A stretch of 64,000 nucleotides of DNA, taken from positions 4,842,491-4,906,490 of the forward strand of contig NC_051092.1 in assembly GCF_901709675.1 (NCBI RefSeq), written 5' to 3'. Positions 51,120 to 63,325 of the stretch are shown in pieces (position 1 is the stretch's first letter; every line of letters begins with the position of its first letter). The position numbers were made by a program, and so were the translations under genes. This stretch comes from Syngnathus acus (Eukaryota > Chordata > Actinopteri > Syngnathiformes > Syngnathidae). The notes under the pieces are model-generated. The model did no database searches, was not told the origin of the DNA, and saw only the letters and a list, made by a program, of their open reading frames with translations.

Positions 51120-51800
51120 CGAACTTTGAACTGCGAAAAATCTCTGTAGTCAAAGAAGACAGAAGCAGAGTGTGTTTAAAAAAATTCCATAGATTGTTTA
51201 ATACAACATACCATATTGTCAACAATTCAACATCAACAAAATTTTGTTAATTAAAAAAAAAAAATCTGCATATTACCTTATTGCACAGAACAATTGAATG
51301 ATTTTTTTTTCTCCATATATTTGTTTTTTTTTTTAAGTATCTTTTTTTTTTCATAAAAAGTTGGCTTGGACTACATGTTCATTATAGTCCAAGGTCAAAA
51401 AAACAAACAAACCAAAAAACATGAATTCCTAGTTGACTCAGGACCAAAAGATGTCAGGAACAGTAGCCACACCTTGAACACACAGACAGCATTCATAAGC
51501 CGTGAGCCATTTTGCCCGGCTGCTTTGTTTTTTTTTTCGTTCTCCTTTATGCAAAAGAGATTACACCAAAGCTGCTTCACATTGCATCCACGGGTGAAAG
51601 CATCCATGCGGCCGCCGCCGCCGCTGTGGCCGCCGCGTGCATTTGCGCAGCCCATTAGCGCATCTGTCTGCGGCGAGGCCCCGTTATGGAGCTGCCGGCC
51701 GCCTTTAGGCTCACGCGCCAGCTGTCCACAGTGTGCAATTGAGAAACTAAGGCTAGAAGAAGCACAACATTCTCACAAGGAGGACAATAAATGTTGACAT
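51120..51800. other. Gene-free stretch with long T tracts
   Basis: Several T runs at 51300-51354, then GC-richer unique DNA with a (GCC)n patch near 51610-51636. The plus-strand frame at 51366-51797 (143 codons) shows no domain and includes low-complexity stretches. Confidence 0.5.
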
Positions 51801-51804
51801 TCAA

Positions 51805-51826
51805 GGGGGGGGGGGGGGGGGGGGGG
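51805..51826 (+). repeat. Poly(G)22 tract
   Basis: Twenty-two consecutive G, the longest G run in the window, about 1.5 kb beyond the lingo1 stop codon. On the lingo1 sense strand it is poly(C). Confidence 0.9.
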
Positions 51827-52168
51827 AACGTGTGAATAATCATCAATTCCACGGCTTTCGTGATAGCAGCAATGAAATATTAGAAACACAAAAAAAAAAA
51901 AAAATGCTGTTTGAGAGTGGAATTGTCAATATGCAGCATTGACCCAAAAAAAACCCCCTCTCTTCAAATTCATGCTTAAATTTGATATCACTGACCAGTT
52001 TGTTTTCCCAATATTACAAAAAAATCTTTCCAAATGTGGATGCAGGAGATATATGTTCACATTGGGTGTTTTAAACAATGCAAAAATAGCAACAAAAATA
52101 TTTCTTTCTTTCTTTTCGAACAATTAGAGCAATTTAACACAGTATTACAATTTCCCAAATTAATTTTC

Positions 52169-53333
52169 TTTAATTAAACCCTTCACAACATTTCATTTTT
52201 TGTGGCATAGGATTTTTTTTCATCTGCAAGTTGTTGTAATTATTCCCACTCAATCTCAAATCTCTCAATTTTTTCAGATCGTTTGTGCTTTTGTGTGTTG
52301 TGATATTCGTGCCTACCAGTCGAGGACCATTTGAAATGCTCTACGATGAGAAAGGGGAATTACATCGAACAAGTAAAAAGAAAAAAAAATCCATAAAATT
52401 ATACTCAATATTGATCTCAATAGGTTTTTGTATGAATGAATTTCCAAATTTTGTCAACAAAGTTTTCAATGGAAAAAATGCATAAAAATATACTCAATAT
52501 TTATCCCAATAGGTTTTTTTGGATGGATGAATTTCCAAATTTTGTCAACAAATTTTCCAATGAAAAAAATGCATACACAATATTCATCCCAATCGTTTTT
52601 TTTGCGTGAATGAATTTCCGAATTTTGTCAACACAATTTTCAATGGAAAAATGCATTGAGAAAAATGCATAAAAATTATACTCAATATTTACCCCAATAG
52701 GTTTTTTTTTTGGGATGAATGAATTTTCAAATTTGAAACTCCTTCAGGCACCAGTAGCAATTTTCTTTCCCCAAACAATATTCAAACAACACATCCTCTT
52801 TTTTCCCAGATGTCCTTTACCTACGAGGGCATTTCCAATCGATGACTTTGACACTGATGACTGATCAGACTATTAACGGCCGCAGTCAAGACTATAAAAG
52901 TAGGACAAAGCAGTCATACTTCAAACACTCATCTGATGAAATGTATTGATTTTCAACTTGAAAATGGGTCACGGCTGGATATCATTCAGAACTTGACATG
53001 TTGCCTGGGGGTTGGCGGTGTGCAAATGAAAAGAAAAACAGACACGGAACCATCATCGACCTCTCGCGTTCTGGCAGCTCGGGTGGGTGTAACTCTTGTC
53101 AATTATACTTTTGCCGTTATCGATCCACAGGAACATGAACTGTTTATGCCTAACGTGACTTGCAGTAAAACGGGGCCCACGAGCCACGTTGCGGCGGCCA
53201 TGCTTTCATCGGCTCTCGTTTGAAAGTCAGCGACGGCCCTTCTCGGGTTCTTGAGTCATTCTCTGTGTGGCCACACCAAAATCCAGTGCTTAGTCCTCAC
53301 AAATGTCTTTTTTTTTATATTACTTGCACGTCT
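52169..53333 (-). other. lingo1: Probable lingo1 3' UTR
   Basis: This is the sequence directly after the stop codon, to a candidate poly(A) signal. No AATAAA was found on the minus strand in this stretch. The first hexamer variant I found is ATTAAA at 52174-52169, followed by a GT-containing stretch. The extent is inferred, and the true cleavage site could be elsewhere. The segment contains a degenerate 83-105 bp minisatellite (52401-52738), so the mature 3' UTR may carry it. Plus-strand frames in the segment (e.g. 52936-53223) match nothing I recognise. Confidence 0.3.
52401..52738 (+). repeat. Minisatellite, units of 89, 83 and 105 bp, nearly four copies
   Basis: ATAC.CAATATT begins units at 52401, 52490, 52573 and 52678. 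Each contains CCCAATAGGTTTTTT, GATGAATGAATTTCC, AAATTTTGTCAACA and TTTTCAATGGAAAAAATGCA, and the last is partial. The 105-bp unit has an internal duplication of its AAAAATGCAT end. It lies within the probable lingo1 3' UTR. Confidence 0.85.
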
Positions 53334-55181
53334 TTAAATCATTTTCATGTTGAACTTGCGAGGAGCGTCGGCCGTGCCGCTGCTCATGCCAGCGTCCGAT
53401 TTGCGCGGCACGTACTCGATTTCGATATTGTGCTTGGTGTTGCCTTTGCCTCTGCTCCAAAGGAAGAGCAGCACCAGGCAAAACAGGACCACGCCCAGAA
53501 AGGAAATGAAGCCCATCGTGGTGGCGATGATCAACGTCTTGATATCAAAGGGGAACGGGACGTTAGCTCGCGTGTCGTTGGCGCCGGTTTCCGCCGGCTG
53601 GTTGGAGATGAACGCAAAAGTCTTGTTGGGTTGGAAGGGCCAATCGGGCGAATAGCTGTGAATGTGCAGGTGAGCCAGAGACGTGTCGTTGCCGCCCGCG
53701 TTGCTAGCTACGCACACGTACGTTCCGTTGTCCTGAATCTGAGCGTAGCGGACCTCCAGGGTCCCGTCCGGCAACACGGAGATCCTTCCGATGGTTTTGG
53801 TGGTGATGAACTTCTTCTGCGGGGATAGCCACATGATCACCGGAGCCGGATCGCCGTCGGCCTCGCAGGCGAAGTGAACGATGGCGCCCTCGTCGACAAA
53901 CTGCTGCTGCGGCTTGCGATCCTTAATCCTGGATTTGCGACAGGTGAAGTAGTTGGGCTGCAAGACGTCCGGGAAGTCCTTGAACTCTTTGCCTTGGACG
54001 AATTCGGGGGAGGCGCAGGTGGGCTGCTGCCGGTTGAAGTTGAGTCTCCAGCGTCGCCGGAAGACCCACAACATGCGACAGTCGCAGGCCAGGGGATTGT
54101 CGTACAGGGCCAGGGTTTCCAAATTGCCCACTGAATGGAACGCCGACTCCTCTAGAGTGGTCAGGGAGTTCCCCGAAACGTTGAGAATCTTCAGGTAGTT
54201 GAGACCCCGGAAAGAGTAGGGCTCAATCATGGCCAGTCGCCCTCCGACCAGGTGAAACTCCTGAAGACGCAGCAGATCGTGCAGTTTATTCCCATCGATG
54301 GTGTGGATCGGGTTGTAGGAGAGGTTGAGAAAGTGTAAGTACACCAAGTGGCGGAGAGCCACGTAAGGAATGGAGGTCAGGTTAGCGTTCGCAATGGTCA
54401 GAGAGGTCAGGTTTAATCCGTGCAAGCAATTTGGGGTCATTGTATCCAAATAGGGCCAATTGGCAATCTCCAGCACTTTGAGCCTGAAGAGACGTTTAAA
54501 GGAATAATCCCGAATCACGTTGATGTTGAGGTGGCGCAGCCTGAGCGTGATCAGACTGTGCAAGTGGGTGAAGGCCTCCGTCGGCACAGAGGACAGGTTG
54601 CACTTTTCAAGACTCAAATGCTGGAGGCTACTCAGGCCGTGAAAAGCGCGATGGGAGATAAAAACCAGGTCGTTATCACCCACCTCCAACGAGCGTAGGT
54701 TGTACAAATCCTGGAACATGTAGTCCAGCAGGATGACTATCTTGTTCTCACTAATGTCCAGCTGAGTCAGATTGCTCAGGCCCGTGAACACCCCGAGCTG
54801 GATCAGCTTGAGCTTGTTGCTACGCAGTCCCAGTGTCCGTAAGCCAAAAAGGTTATTGAACGCGCCGGGTTCAATCGTGGAGATGGTGTTCTCGCTGAGC
54901 TCCAGATGCTCCAGGATAGCCAAGTTGGCAAACTCGTCGGGGTTGATGGTTCTGATGCGGTTCTTGCTGAGGTCCAGCAACCGGGTTTCGGCGGGGATCC
55001 CTTCGGGAACCGTCATGAGCTTCTTGCGGTAGCACATCACGCTACGTTCCGGGACGTTGCACTCGCAGCGGGACGGGCAGCTGGTGGTGGAACCGGACAG
55101 CACGGTGCCCAGCATCAGGATCAGAACGGGCTGCCAGCACGTCACCAGGAAGCTGTGCCCGGTCGCTTCCTGAGCCGCCAT
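53334..55181 (-). CDS. lingo1: Lingo1: LRR and Ig domain-containing Nogo receptor-interacting protein, main coding exon
   Basis: Seen: one uninterrupted reading frame of 615 residues from the ATG at 55181 to a TAA at 53336-53334. In order it has a signal peptide (about 1-34), an LRRNT cap (Cys35, 39, 41, 50), about a dozen leucine-rich repeats (about 66-355), an LRRCT cap (Cys366, 368, 389, 414), one Ig domain (Cys439 to Cys490, Trp451), a transmembrane helix (about 549-575) and a 40-residue cytoplasmic tail with [10 protein letters not shown]. Ten N-glycosylation sequons lie in the ectodomain. Known of the family: LINGO1 is a neuronal type I membrane protein, a co-receptor with the Nogo receptor and p75NTR/TROY that restrains axon growth and oligodendrocyte differentiation. 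Length and near-identical membrane and tail segments match mammalian LINGO1 (614 or 620 residues), as I recall it, better than LINGO2-4. The start is the conserved internal Met. The frame stays open further upstream, but only through the splice acceptor. The family's whole coding sequence usually sits in this exon. The a or b ohnolog is undetermined. Confidence 0.96.
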   Translation of the reverse strand: MAAQEATGHSFLVTCWQPVLILMLGTVLSGSTTSCPSRCECNVPERSVMCYRKKLMTVPEGIPAETRLLDLSKNRIRTINPDEFANLAILEHLELSENTISTIEPGAFNNLFGLRTLGLRSNKLKLIQLGVFTGLSNLTQLDISENKIVILLDYMFQDLYNLRSLEVGDNDLVFISHRAFHGLSSLQHLSLEKCNLSSVPTEAFTHLHSLITLRLRHLNINVIRDYSFKRLFRLKVLEIANWPYLDTMTPNCLHGLNLTSLTIANANLTSIPYVALRHLVYLHFLNLSYNPIHTIDGNKLHDLLRLQEFHLVGGRLAMIEPYSFRGLNYLKILNVSGNSLTTLEESAFHSVGNLETLALYDNPLACDCRMLWVFRRRWRLNFNRQQPTCASPEFVQGKEFKDFPDVLQPNYFTCRKSRIKDRKPQQQFVDEGAIVHFACEADGDPAPVIMWLSPQKKFITTKTIGRISVLPDGTLEVRYAQIQDNGTYVCVASNAGGNDTSLAHLHIHSYSPDWPFQPNKTFAFISNQPAETGANDTRANVPFPFDIKTLIIATTMGFISFLGVVLFCLVLLFLWSRGKGNTKHNIEIEYVPRKSDAGMSSGTADAPRKFNMKMI

Positions 55182-55215
55182 CTTATCGGTTACCTGGAAG
55201 AACAAGGCAGTGTTG
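55182..55215 (-). other. lingo1: lingo1 splice acceptor and 12-nt 5' leader of the coding exon
   Basis: On the minus strand a pyrimidine-rich stretch ending TTGTTCTTCCAG (AG at 55195-55194) precedes GTAACCGATAAG and then the ATG. These 12 bases keep the coding frame open (Val-Thr-Asp-Lys). Human LINGO1 has an equivalent six-residue extension (MQVSKR before the internal Met), its first Met coming from the upstream exon. The same arrangement is likely here: one isoform starts at the internal Met, the other carries a short extension supplied by an upstream exon. The upstream exon itself was not identified. Confidence 0.8.
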
Positions 55216-56910
55216 CGTTAGAAAAGCCATATCAGCGCCAGACAGGCACAAGCAGGCTTAGTCTTGTTCAACAATCAATACATTTTTAATAAGAACCCAT
55301 TCTCATGTGACGCTATTCCTATAAATACGCCAGGAAAGGATCATTCCATGCGGCTCGATTGAAGCCAACGACTGGACAATAAAAAGTATGTACACTTCCC
55401 TAGCACAGAACTGGAAAATCAAACATTGGCGGCAATCCACTCACATCTGCCACCGGCCCGTTATTGCCGCTTTTCTACCGAGCGCCGTTCCCACTGCACG
55501 GCTCGTGGGTGATCAATCAGCGACTGCTATCATCCTAATAACCGGGGTCGGGAGTGCAGCTGCGACTAAGATTAACATTTTTCAGCCCGCAATCCAATTC
55601 CCACTGTGCACATCAAGGGTTTGTTCCACTAAGGTGCACCCTGTAGTCTTCCTTTCTATCAATTTGATACTACTAAAGCAGGAAAAAAAAAATGGACGGA
55701 TGATGTCGGTTAACGGTTTGGATAGTTAGCTGACAATTGCTGTCTACGTGGAGAAAACATGTGGAATAAAAACAGGACTATCTAAGACTTAGATAGACTT
55801 CGATTCTAAGTCAACCTTGATTAAATTACCACCAGTCGTGTTCCAACAGCAAAGATGGTAATATGGTGCAATCTGCTAGCAATCTGCATTTAAAGGATGA
55901 TTGCGTAATCATCATTTCCCGGGTGTTCGAAGAACTTGTCGAAATGGATTCACCATAATTATTCTGGACCCAAATGCTGTTCTCAACAACTCAGTCACAT
56001 GTTTTGATACAAGAACTGTATGCTGGCATTGACCCAACTTGAAGAGCAAAACATAAAAATCCGCAAGGACCGTATCTTATTGTCTGATAAGATACAGAAC
56101 GAGCAAATTGTTGGGATGCTACCAAGTGTTGCTAGCAACTGTGAAAAACCTCAACCTCAAGACAGATGGCATGTCAGTTCAGTCTACAACATCTATTTCA
56201 TGTTTGACCCTCTGAGGTCAAAGGCAAACACTAGACATCCCATGATAGCATCTTTAATCAAAATGATGGAGATGTTGATTATACCAACAGCCTTGCAGAG
56301 CATTCCATCATCTTTCTTCACTAAGCCATATCGATCAGGGAAGAGAGAACGCCAGAACCCGTCAGCTTCTCTCGTAAGGATTTTGGATGCGAGTGGATGA
56401 GATTACGACTGACGTGATTACCACCGACGCCCAATCGGGCCAACGATCCCATCATAATCCACATTTGCACATTCAGCAAGTCACGTTCCTTTGCCAGATA
56501 CAAACGAACGCAACGGGCCAGCTTCATGTCATGATTTATCGCTATCGCAGGCATGTCCTTTGAATGAACGAATGAACTTCTCTATTCCAATCGACGCTCC
56601 GTGAGGACACCATTAATTAAGGTGAAGTGAGAGGAGGGGGGGCGAGGCGGAGGCGCTCTCAAAGGAAAGGATATGGTTGAGGAACGGTGAGCCAACAGTA
56701 CTCAAACAAGCCAAGGCTCACTGGTCCAAGACTGCTTCAAATCACAATACTGATTAGCAAAGATTAATTAGTTGGACAATTATGGTTTGTGAAAAAGCTA
56801 CTGCGCCTTATTTAAGATTACTGGAGTGTTTGTCTTCCCAGCAGATTTACTGAATGTGTAATTTTTTATTTCTACATTTCCGATTCAGGAAGTGAATAGT
56901 TGTTGATCTA

Positions 56911-56949
56911 TGTGGCTGCCCTGTGATTGGCTGGCGACCAGTTCAGCAA
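56911..56949 (+). repeat. Fish interspersed repeat fragment (GTGATTGGCTGGCGACCAGTTC)
   Basis: TGGCTGCCCTGTGATTGGCT then GGCGACCAGTTCAG is the core of a very common fish repeat. Truncated here after GTTCAG. Confidence 0.7.
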
Positions 56950-57466
56950 AAACAAATACACAAATGAGTTGCTCAAAAACTCATTACTCTTCCATCCGTC
57001 TTCTTCCGCAGCGATATTCGGTATTGATAAATATATAACCTGACATCAAAGAGATTTCACGCGTCGGCTTTTGGACTTTCCAAAGTAATTGCCCCGCGTA
57101 ATTAAAATGCTTGTGTGGGCTGGTCAAAGACTTGAGCGGAGGCTTCAGCTTTGGTCTACCTGACACAACACATTAGTCCAGAGCGCCGCTCACCGCCATT
57201 GTAAATACCTGTAAGCTTCTGGGAAAATCCCCCCGCTGTGATGCTGACACTACGTGCTGCGGGACAAAGCGTTAAAAGCCTCTCAAGCTCATTCTTTGCC
57301 AAAGCGCTTAGTCAGCTGCAAGGCTATGCTTGAATGGACTCACCTGTATTTACTTGATGATTTATTTCGACACCTTACACCAATAGCGTATGCGCTCATG
57401 GGACCTTGTATAAGCTAAGGCATCTATACATAAGGCTATGGATTTTATTTTCGTCTGGCGTGGCGG

Positions 57467-57541
57467 GAAACTGGAGCCGATCCAAGTTGACTCAAGGCGA
57501 CACCCGGGATTGGTCGCTAGTCAATCACAGGGCACGCAGAA
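57467..57541 (-). repeat. Same fish interspersed repeat, inverted and diverged
   Basis: GAAACTGGAGCCGATCCAAG, TTGACTCAAGGCGACACCC and TTGGTCGCTAGTCAATCACA then GGGCAC. The last block is the reverse complement of GTGCCCTGTGATTGACTGGCGACCA. It carries more of the element than the 56911 copy. Confidence 0.7.
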
Positions 57542-60500
57542 AACAATGTGGAGTGACTAAATAAGAAAACAAATCGGCATCTAAGAATAAGTCGCTGCAT
57601 CATGTTCGATCAAAATCAATGACACTGGCAATCATATTGAGCAATGAGAATCTTTTGATGCCCGGTAAAAAGGAGATTTTGTCTATCGTCACCCGAGAGA
57701 GCTCACGTCAATATTGCTCGCCCTGCTGAATTTCAAGAGGATACAAAAGTTGACCCTCGTATCATTGGGCGGCTAAAGCTGGTTGCCTGGCGGGGTGGCT
57801 GACCGCAGGCGGGCCTGTGAAATGGCAGGGCTTAAATGTAAGCCGATGCCCGACAGATGGACGCCAGAGCGTTAATCCTGGCCAAGAAGCCGGTCGCTGC
57901 AACAAGGTGCAGAATTCCAACAGCGGCCAGCTGTTGTCCTGAAAACACCGTGCCAGTCGACCTGAACTTCACCTCACGACGGGCTTGACCTCTTGTGCAG
58001 GTGCTGCGCTCGCTAATGCCCAGTCCCCGTCACCTCCTTTTAGGAAGTTGAACGAAAACACTACGCAAAATCAAAACCACTTAATACCACATAAATAATT
58101 AAGATACACATAAAATTATTTAAAGTTTGAGAATTACAAATTACAAATCCCGATGAAGATCCTTTAAGTCAACTGAGTCATTCTTGACAAATTTCCCCCA
58201 AATTACAAAAACATCTTAAATGTGATACCAAAACTTATTTAACAATGGCTAACGCCTTGTTAGCTTGCTAGCTCGCGCCGAATGTTTTCTGGTCCCTATC
58301 AACGTATTTTAAGTGCGCCTGATAATCCTTATAATGTTTTTGTGCCGAGCCAGAATATTTCATCAGGTTTCCAGAGACCGCACGTCTCCAGGCTGGTGCG
58401 TTTACAGCTGTGACTGCGGCTAAAGTGGCGCTTCAGTGAAAGGCGGCTAACATGCAAACATGGCTTCTTAGAGTCACAAATAATTGAGATTTCATAGCCG
58501 CAACTAAGGCTGATGGTGACAGAACCGGACGACCGTGGCATATCTTGATTTTAATTGTGACTGACGTGAGAGTCTGGCAAGTAAAAAAAATGTCCTTTTG
58601 CGCGAGTGAGGAGGCCTCGGAAAATGAGCTGCAAATTAGTTCTCGGAGAGGTGACGGAAAGTGCCAGTGTGGCAGAAAAGAGCAAAATGAGCTTATCTCG
58701 TGTGCTTGCTCTAATTTTAAATCGATGCGATTCTTCCTTATTATATGGGCACCTATAAAGAAGACACAGCAGAGCCCCGACACAGCTTTTATGATGCCAC
58801 TTTTTTTTTTTTAAAAACCATTTGTGTTCCGAAGCCACACTCGTATAAACAATGTTGGGTGACAATACGAAGCAAGAGGCCGGACTGGCTCGCTAACGTG
58901 GCTCATGGAAGGAGACAGATAACCATTCACACCTCCTGGCCGCTTACAAGATCCAATTAACTTAATCTGCATGTATTAGGTCAGTGGGAGAAAGCCAGAG
59001 GGCGCGCAGACAGGCGAGAGTAATCACATGCTTACCTCCACGTCGCAACGAGGTTTCACTCACATGTCGAGTGCGAATAGTAACGCTAAGTAATGCTTTT
59101 TTAATGGAGGATGTAATAAATGTGTCTCATTTAAATATGGTAATAATACTGCCTTAATTTGACTACTATTTATGACTTTTTGTTCACAGTAAAGGAGTAA
59201 TCTATGATAAAAAAAATAAATAAAAAAAAGAATATATATAATAAAAATGTAATTTGGATTAAGAAATAAATATAGAATCAATTGTCTTATTGTTACTGCA
59301 AAACCACGACTGTTAAAAATGAATCAGTAAATTAGGCAATTTTTTTTTTCGAGAAGTCTTAATTTTATTAGTAAGAAATAACTTCATTAAAAATGGAGGG
59401 CATTTTAATTTAGCTGTAACTTAGCGTTACCATTAAGCTAGCAGACTGAAGTGTTAAGATACAGTATGTGGTTGTTTGAAATAAACAATGTGCTTTGTTT
59501 TTATATATTTTTTTGACAGTAGATATCAACCGGGAGTGGCAAAAAAAACTGCTTGAATTTGATTGACGTTCCTTTCTTAGTCCCACACAGGGAAACTTTC
59601 CGACAAAGAAACAGCCGGAAGTCTTTACCGGTGGCCCACCCAGGTATGACAACACCGGCATATGTGCGGAATATTTTATCGGGTTGGAACTATCGAGCCG
59701 TGCTAGAAGGAAGGCACTCTCCAGTGCTGGCGTGTGATTTGTTTTCATTCCGACATCTTAAATCTCCCATCAAAGACAGCCAAGCGTGTTCAATGATGCG
59801 ACGTGGTTCCTATTCAAGCAGGAATGCGACGGCATCGAACCAATTAAAGGAACAATCAAGCTATCCGTCTCCCGAGGCAGCTCGCCCATTGCGTGCTCGC
59901 GACGGCTGCCATTTCGCCATCCATCAAAACGAGCCAGCAACTTTTTTGTCCTCCACCTTGAACCAGCCTCTTTTGCTTTTGAACTAAAAAACAAACAAAC
60001 AAAAACAACATTCTTTCATATACTTTCCTTTGAGGACACCTATGAAGTTGAACCTGCAAAGAATTTTAGGATTTAAAACAAGCGCCTGCGTGACCACACC
60101 TCCACACACACCGAGGAAAAATCGTTTCGGCTTTGGGCTATGACCAAAAAAAAAAAAAAACACATCAAGAAAATATTATAAAAAAAAAAAGTATTTCCTC
60201 CCAAACACATCTTGATGCATGACCCTGAACGGCGGAGCGTTGTATCAAAGTGCCACAGCAAAGTCATTTCAATTTGCTGCTTGACAATTTATCTCGGTGG
60301 ATGAGAACGGGCTCATGAACAAAAGCAGTTTCCTAAGCGCCGGGGGACGTTTAAGAAGAGCACATAAGCCCCGCCGAAGCGCTCTGATAGATTGCGTTCC
60401 TGCGCAATGACACAACAAAATGCCTTTTCCACCACTCGCAGTGGCAAAAGAATTTGGACGGCTTTGTTTAAGCGGCGGGTCAACCGCTTTCGTGAGCGTT

Positions 60501-60591
60501 GCCCTGAGCGCTAACGACGCCAAAATGCAAATATGACTCGAGCTTCGTGATCATGAGAGCAGAAGAGGTTTGGGAATGAAATGTAAGGAAG

Positions 60592-60711
<120 letters not shown>

Positions 60712-62939
60712 AAGTCAATTAGATAGCGAGCTAGCTAGCTAATTGAAGAAACAGGGTTTGTTTATTTCTTGAGCATTTTTACTTTTGCCAAGTCAGAAAA
60801 TGAGCCGGTGGCTACGAGTCATGAGCTACGCGGCGTAGCTCAAACTTTACGAGCGTGACAAGGTGGAAGTTGAGTGATTGCTTATTCATGACCTCTGCGC
60901 AGCCACCTGGACCCTCTCAAACTTTCAAAAGTGGTGGTTGTGGTGGGGCGTTTGCGTGTGACGGAGGTGACAACGTTGGGTGGGGGTGTGATAAAAGGAG
61001 CGGGGCTGGCCATCAAAGGCGAGAAAATGAAATGGTGTTTGACCTTGGCCCGCGAGGGAGGGCCTGCTGCACAAGTGCAAAGTACTTTTGGAACCTGCCA
61101 GATTTTCCCTGGCGATGGTGGTAGTTATCGGCGGGCTAGGGGTGGGCGCGATGAGAGGCGATGGAACCCAGCCAATCCCGGCAAATAATATCGCAGGAGT
61201 GCGTGCGGCATATGGTATCGCTTTCATTGCACGTGGAGTGATTGCTCCTGATGCGAGGTAATGGGCTCAGTAAATCGCCCAGGCCGGCCGAGCGGCCGTA
61301 TGGCGCATTAAGATCCTCCGGAGTCGTCTGCCTCCCTCAAACTAGGCTACATATGCAAATGGGAAAATAAATAATTCAAGCACTTGCCGTTCCCTCACAT
61401 TTGGCGCCAGCCTCGTTGGCGGGATGATGCGGGAAATTGGAGAAAATTGCAAAGACTCCATTTACCTGGGATGCTCCGTCAGATTTTTCAGCATGATGTT
61501 TGATTATTGTTGCATTCGTGGATGTATGTACATTTGGAGCCCTGTTTGGCATAAACGATTTGATATCCAAGAAAGTGCAGCGTCCGAAGAAAAACAACCA
61601 ATAACTGAAAGGCGTGACTTATGCAGACACAAAATGATAAATCTTTAAACTTCTTGTTATGGTGAAAAAGGTGCTTCTCTGGGCTAACAAGCTAATGCTG
61701 TTGAAAATGTTGAATTGGTTAACACAATATGAATCATTTCCGTTATTTTCTATAGGACAAATAAGTAGTGGTAGGTCAGATAATATATTTTTCCTAATTT
61801 TGACAAGCTACTTTTGTTCTTTCTGCTTTGCCTGTCTTGAACCGTTTGTAATGCTTTTACGTGTTGCGCTTTTGTGAAGCTAACAATTTTGTGGGCTAGC
61901 AATAAAGCTGCCTTGGCTCGCCTAGCCAAAGTTGTCCAAACATGTGAAGGTGACTGACAAGCGAGCAGTCAGACTATAGCGCCAATTCGGGGCCAAAGTC
62001 ACCCGGAAAATTGTCGTATCCGCTTCACCTAAGACCCTAATTAGGAGAACCGCTATAGAAAAAATGAACGGAAGGCTTTGGAATATGGTTGTAAATGCCA
62101 CGCGAGTCTTGCTGCCGCACGACTCGCAGGACAAGACCACAAAGAACGACTTGAGAAAAAAAAAAAAAAAGGCATGTCCACCACTAGCGTGTCATCGGCC
62201 AGCCTGTCAGCACACGTGTTTCTTTTGCGGCCACCCGACGAGCAAAGACAAGGTGGCTCTCATGACCGTAGGATCCCCGGCCCGCTACCTTTATCGGACT
62301 CCAATGAGAGTTCTTTGGCGCTTCTGTGAAATCATTCCCAAGCCGAGAGGAGTCTTCTCCAACTTGCGTCGACGAGGGATTTGCAGCGTCTTTAAGCGCT
62401 CGCGGGGTGACCTTGTCAGCGATCCACTCGTGGCGTGTGAAATACCTTCGTCTTCTTTTGTCCAAACGCCAGATTGGGCTCCCTTTAGTCGTTTTCGGAT
62501 TAGTCGGCCCGCTCTGATTCGAAGCTTCTCCTCTTCTATCTTTACGACCTGGACTACTGGGAGCCCGAGATAGCGAGCTAGCGAGCGAGCGGATGCAAGG
62601 ACAGCTTAGACGAGTAATTTTGCCTTTAATTGCTTCCAGCTCCCGTGAGACCCTTTGCGTAAGTAATCGCGCTGAAAACTGTTGTTGTTTTCCTCCTCAT
62701 AATCTTTGATTGTATGAAGGTCAGCGTTTATTTTTTATTTTGTATTTGAGAGCAGGTGGATATGAGAGAAGCATTGTGCGTTGCCCTTTTGAGACGTCCA
62801 CGGCGGCTACTTTGCTGCGCATGCTAATTTATTGGCCTTCGAATGGTTTTCTTTTTTTTTTTTCTCAGTCCTCGTTTCCCCGACCTGTATCAATGGTGTC
62901 ATTATGTTGGGTTTTATCTGACTAATTACGGCTTCATCT

Positions 62940-63060
62940 TTCGGGGCGATCTCTCCGAGGACATGGATTAAGTATCTCTATCTCGGCGGCGGGGACGCTT
63001 CGGCTCGGCTCGATCTTCCGCCTCGACTGCGGGGAGCGCAAAGAAGCAGCGGGAGTGCTA
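62940..63060. promoter_or_regulatory. CpG-rich patch upstream of lingo1 exon
   Basis: CTCGGCGGCGGGGACGCTTC, GGCTCGGCTCGATCTTCCGC and CTCGACTGCGGGGAGCGC run together within an otherwise average intron. On the lingo1 strand it lies just downstream of a donor-like ATCAG/GTGAGA (63113-63123). A regulatory element is possible but not shown. Confidence 0.3.
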
Positions 63061-63260
63061 AATTTGAACGATTTTGAAAGATGGAAAACAAAAAAATAAT
63101 CAAAGGAAGGCTTCTCACCTGATAAGCGAGATGATTATTGGTTTTATCAGGGGGCCAGGGGAAAGTGGGGCAGTGCCCCAGCTATAAGATCCCCGCTTTA
63201 TCTTTGGCTCTTGCATGTAGTTTATTTTACAAATGGACCGATATGTTTTTTTTTTTTTTC

Positions 63261-63325
63261 CAGGGCTGATACGATACTGATTATCAAGGAGGCTGATATT
63301 TGGAGCCTATACTGATTTGCAGTAA
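63261..63325 (+). repeat. CGATAC-type repeat fragment
   Basis: CAGGGCTGATACGATACTGA, then TTATCAAGGAGGCTGATA and GGAGCCTATACTG. Edge fragment of the CGATACC family. Confidence 0.55.

Noticed and set aside
51366-51797. 143-codon plus-strand frame
   Set aside because: Contains low-complexity Phe/Pro runs from T and GCC tracts, and no domain.
52401-52738. CRISPR-like spaced repeat
   Set aside because: Whole 83-105 bp units are repeated with no unique spacers, and the DNA is vertebrate. It is a minisatellite.
53220-53828. 202-codon plus-strand frame and neighbours to 55289
   Set aside because: They are antisense shadows of the lingo1 exon, whose GC-rich codons leave the other strand open.
55182-55205. 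Extending lingo1 to 623 residues from TTG at 55205
   Set aside because: This reads through the splice acceptor into intron and uses a non-ATG start. The conserved Met at 55181 fits the family.
59553-59987. 144-codon plus-strand frame upstream of lingo1
   Set aside because: No motif recognised, and overlapping frames on the other strand are equally open.
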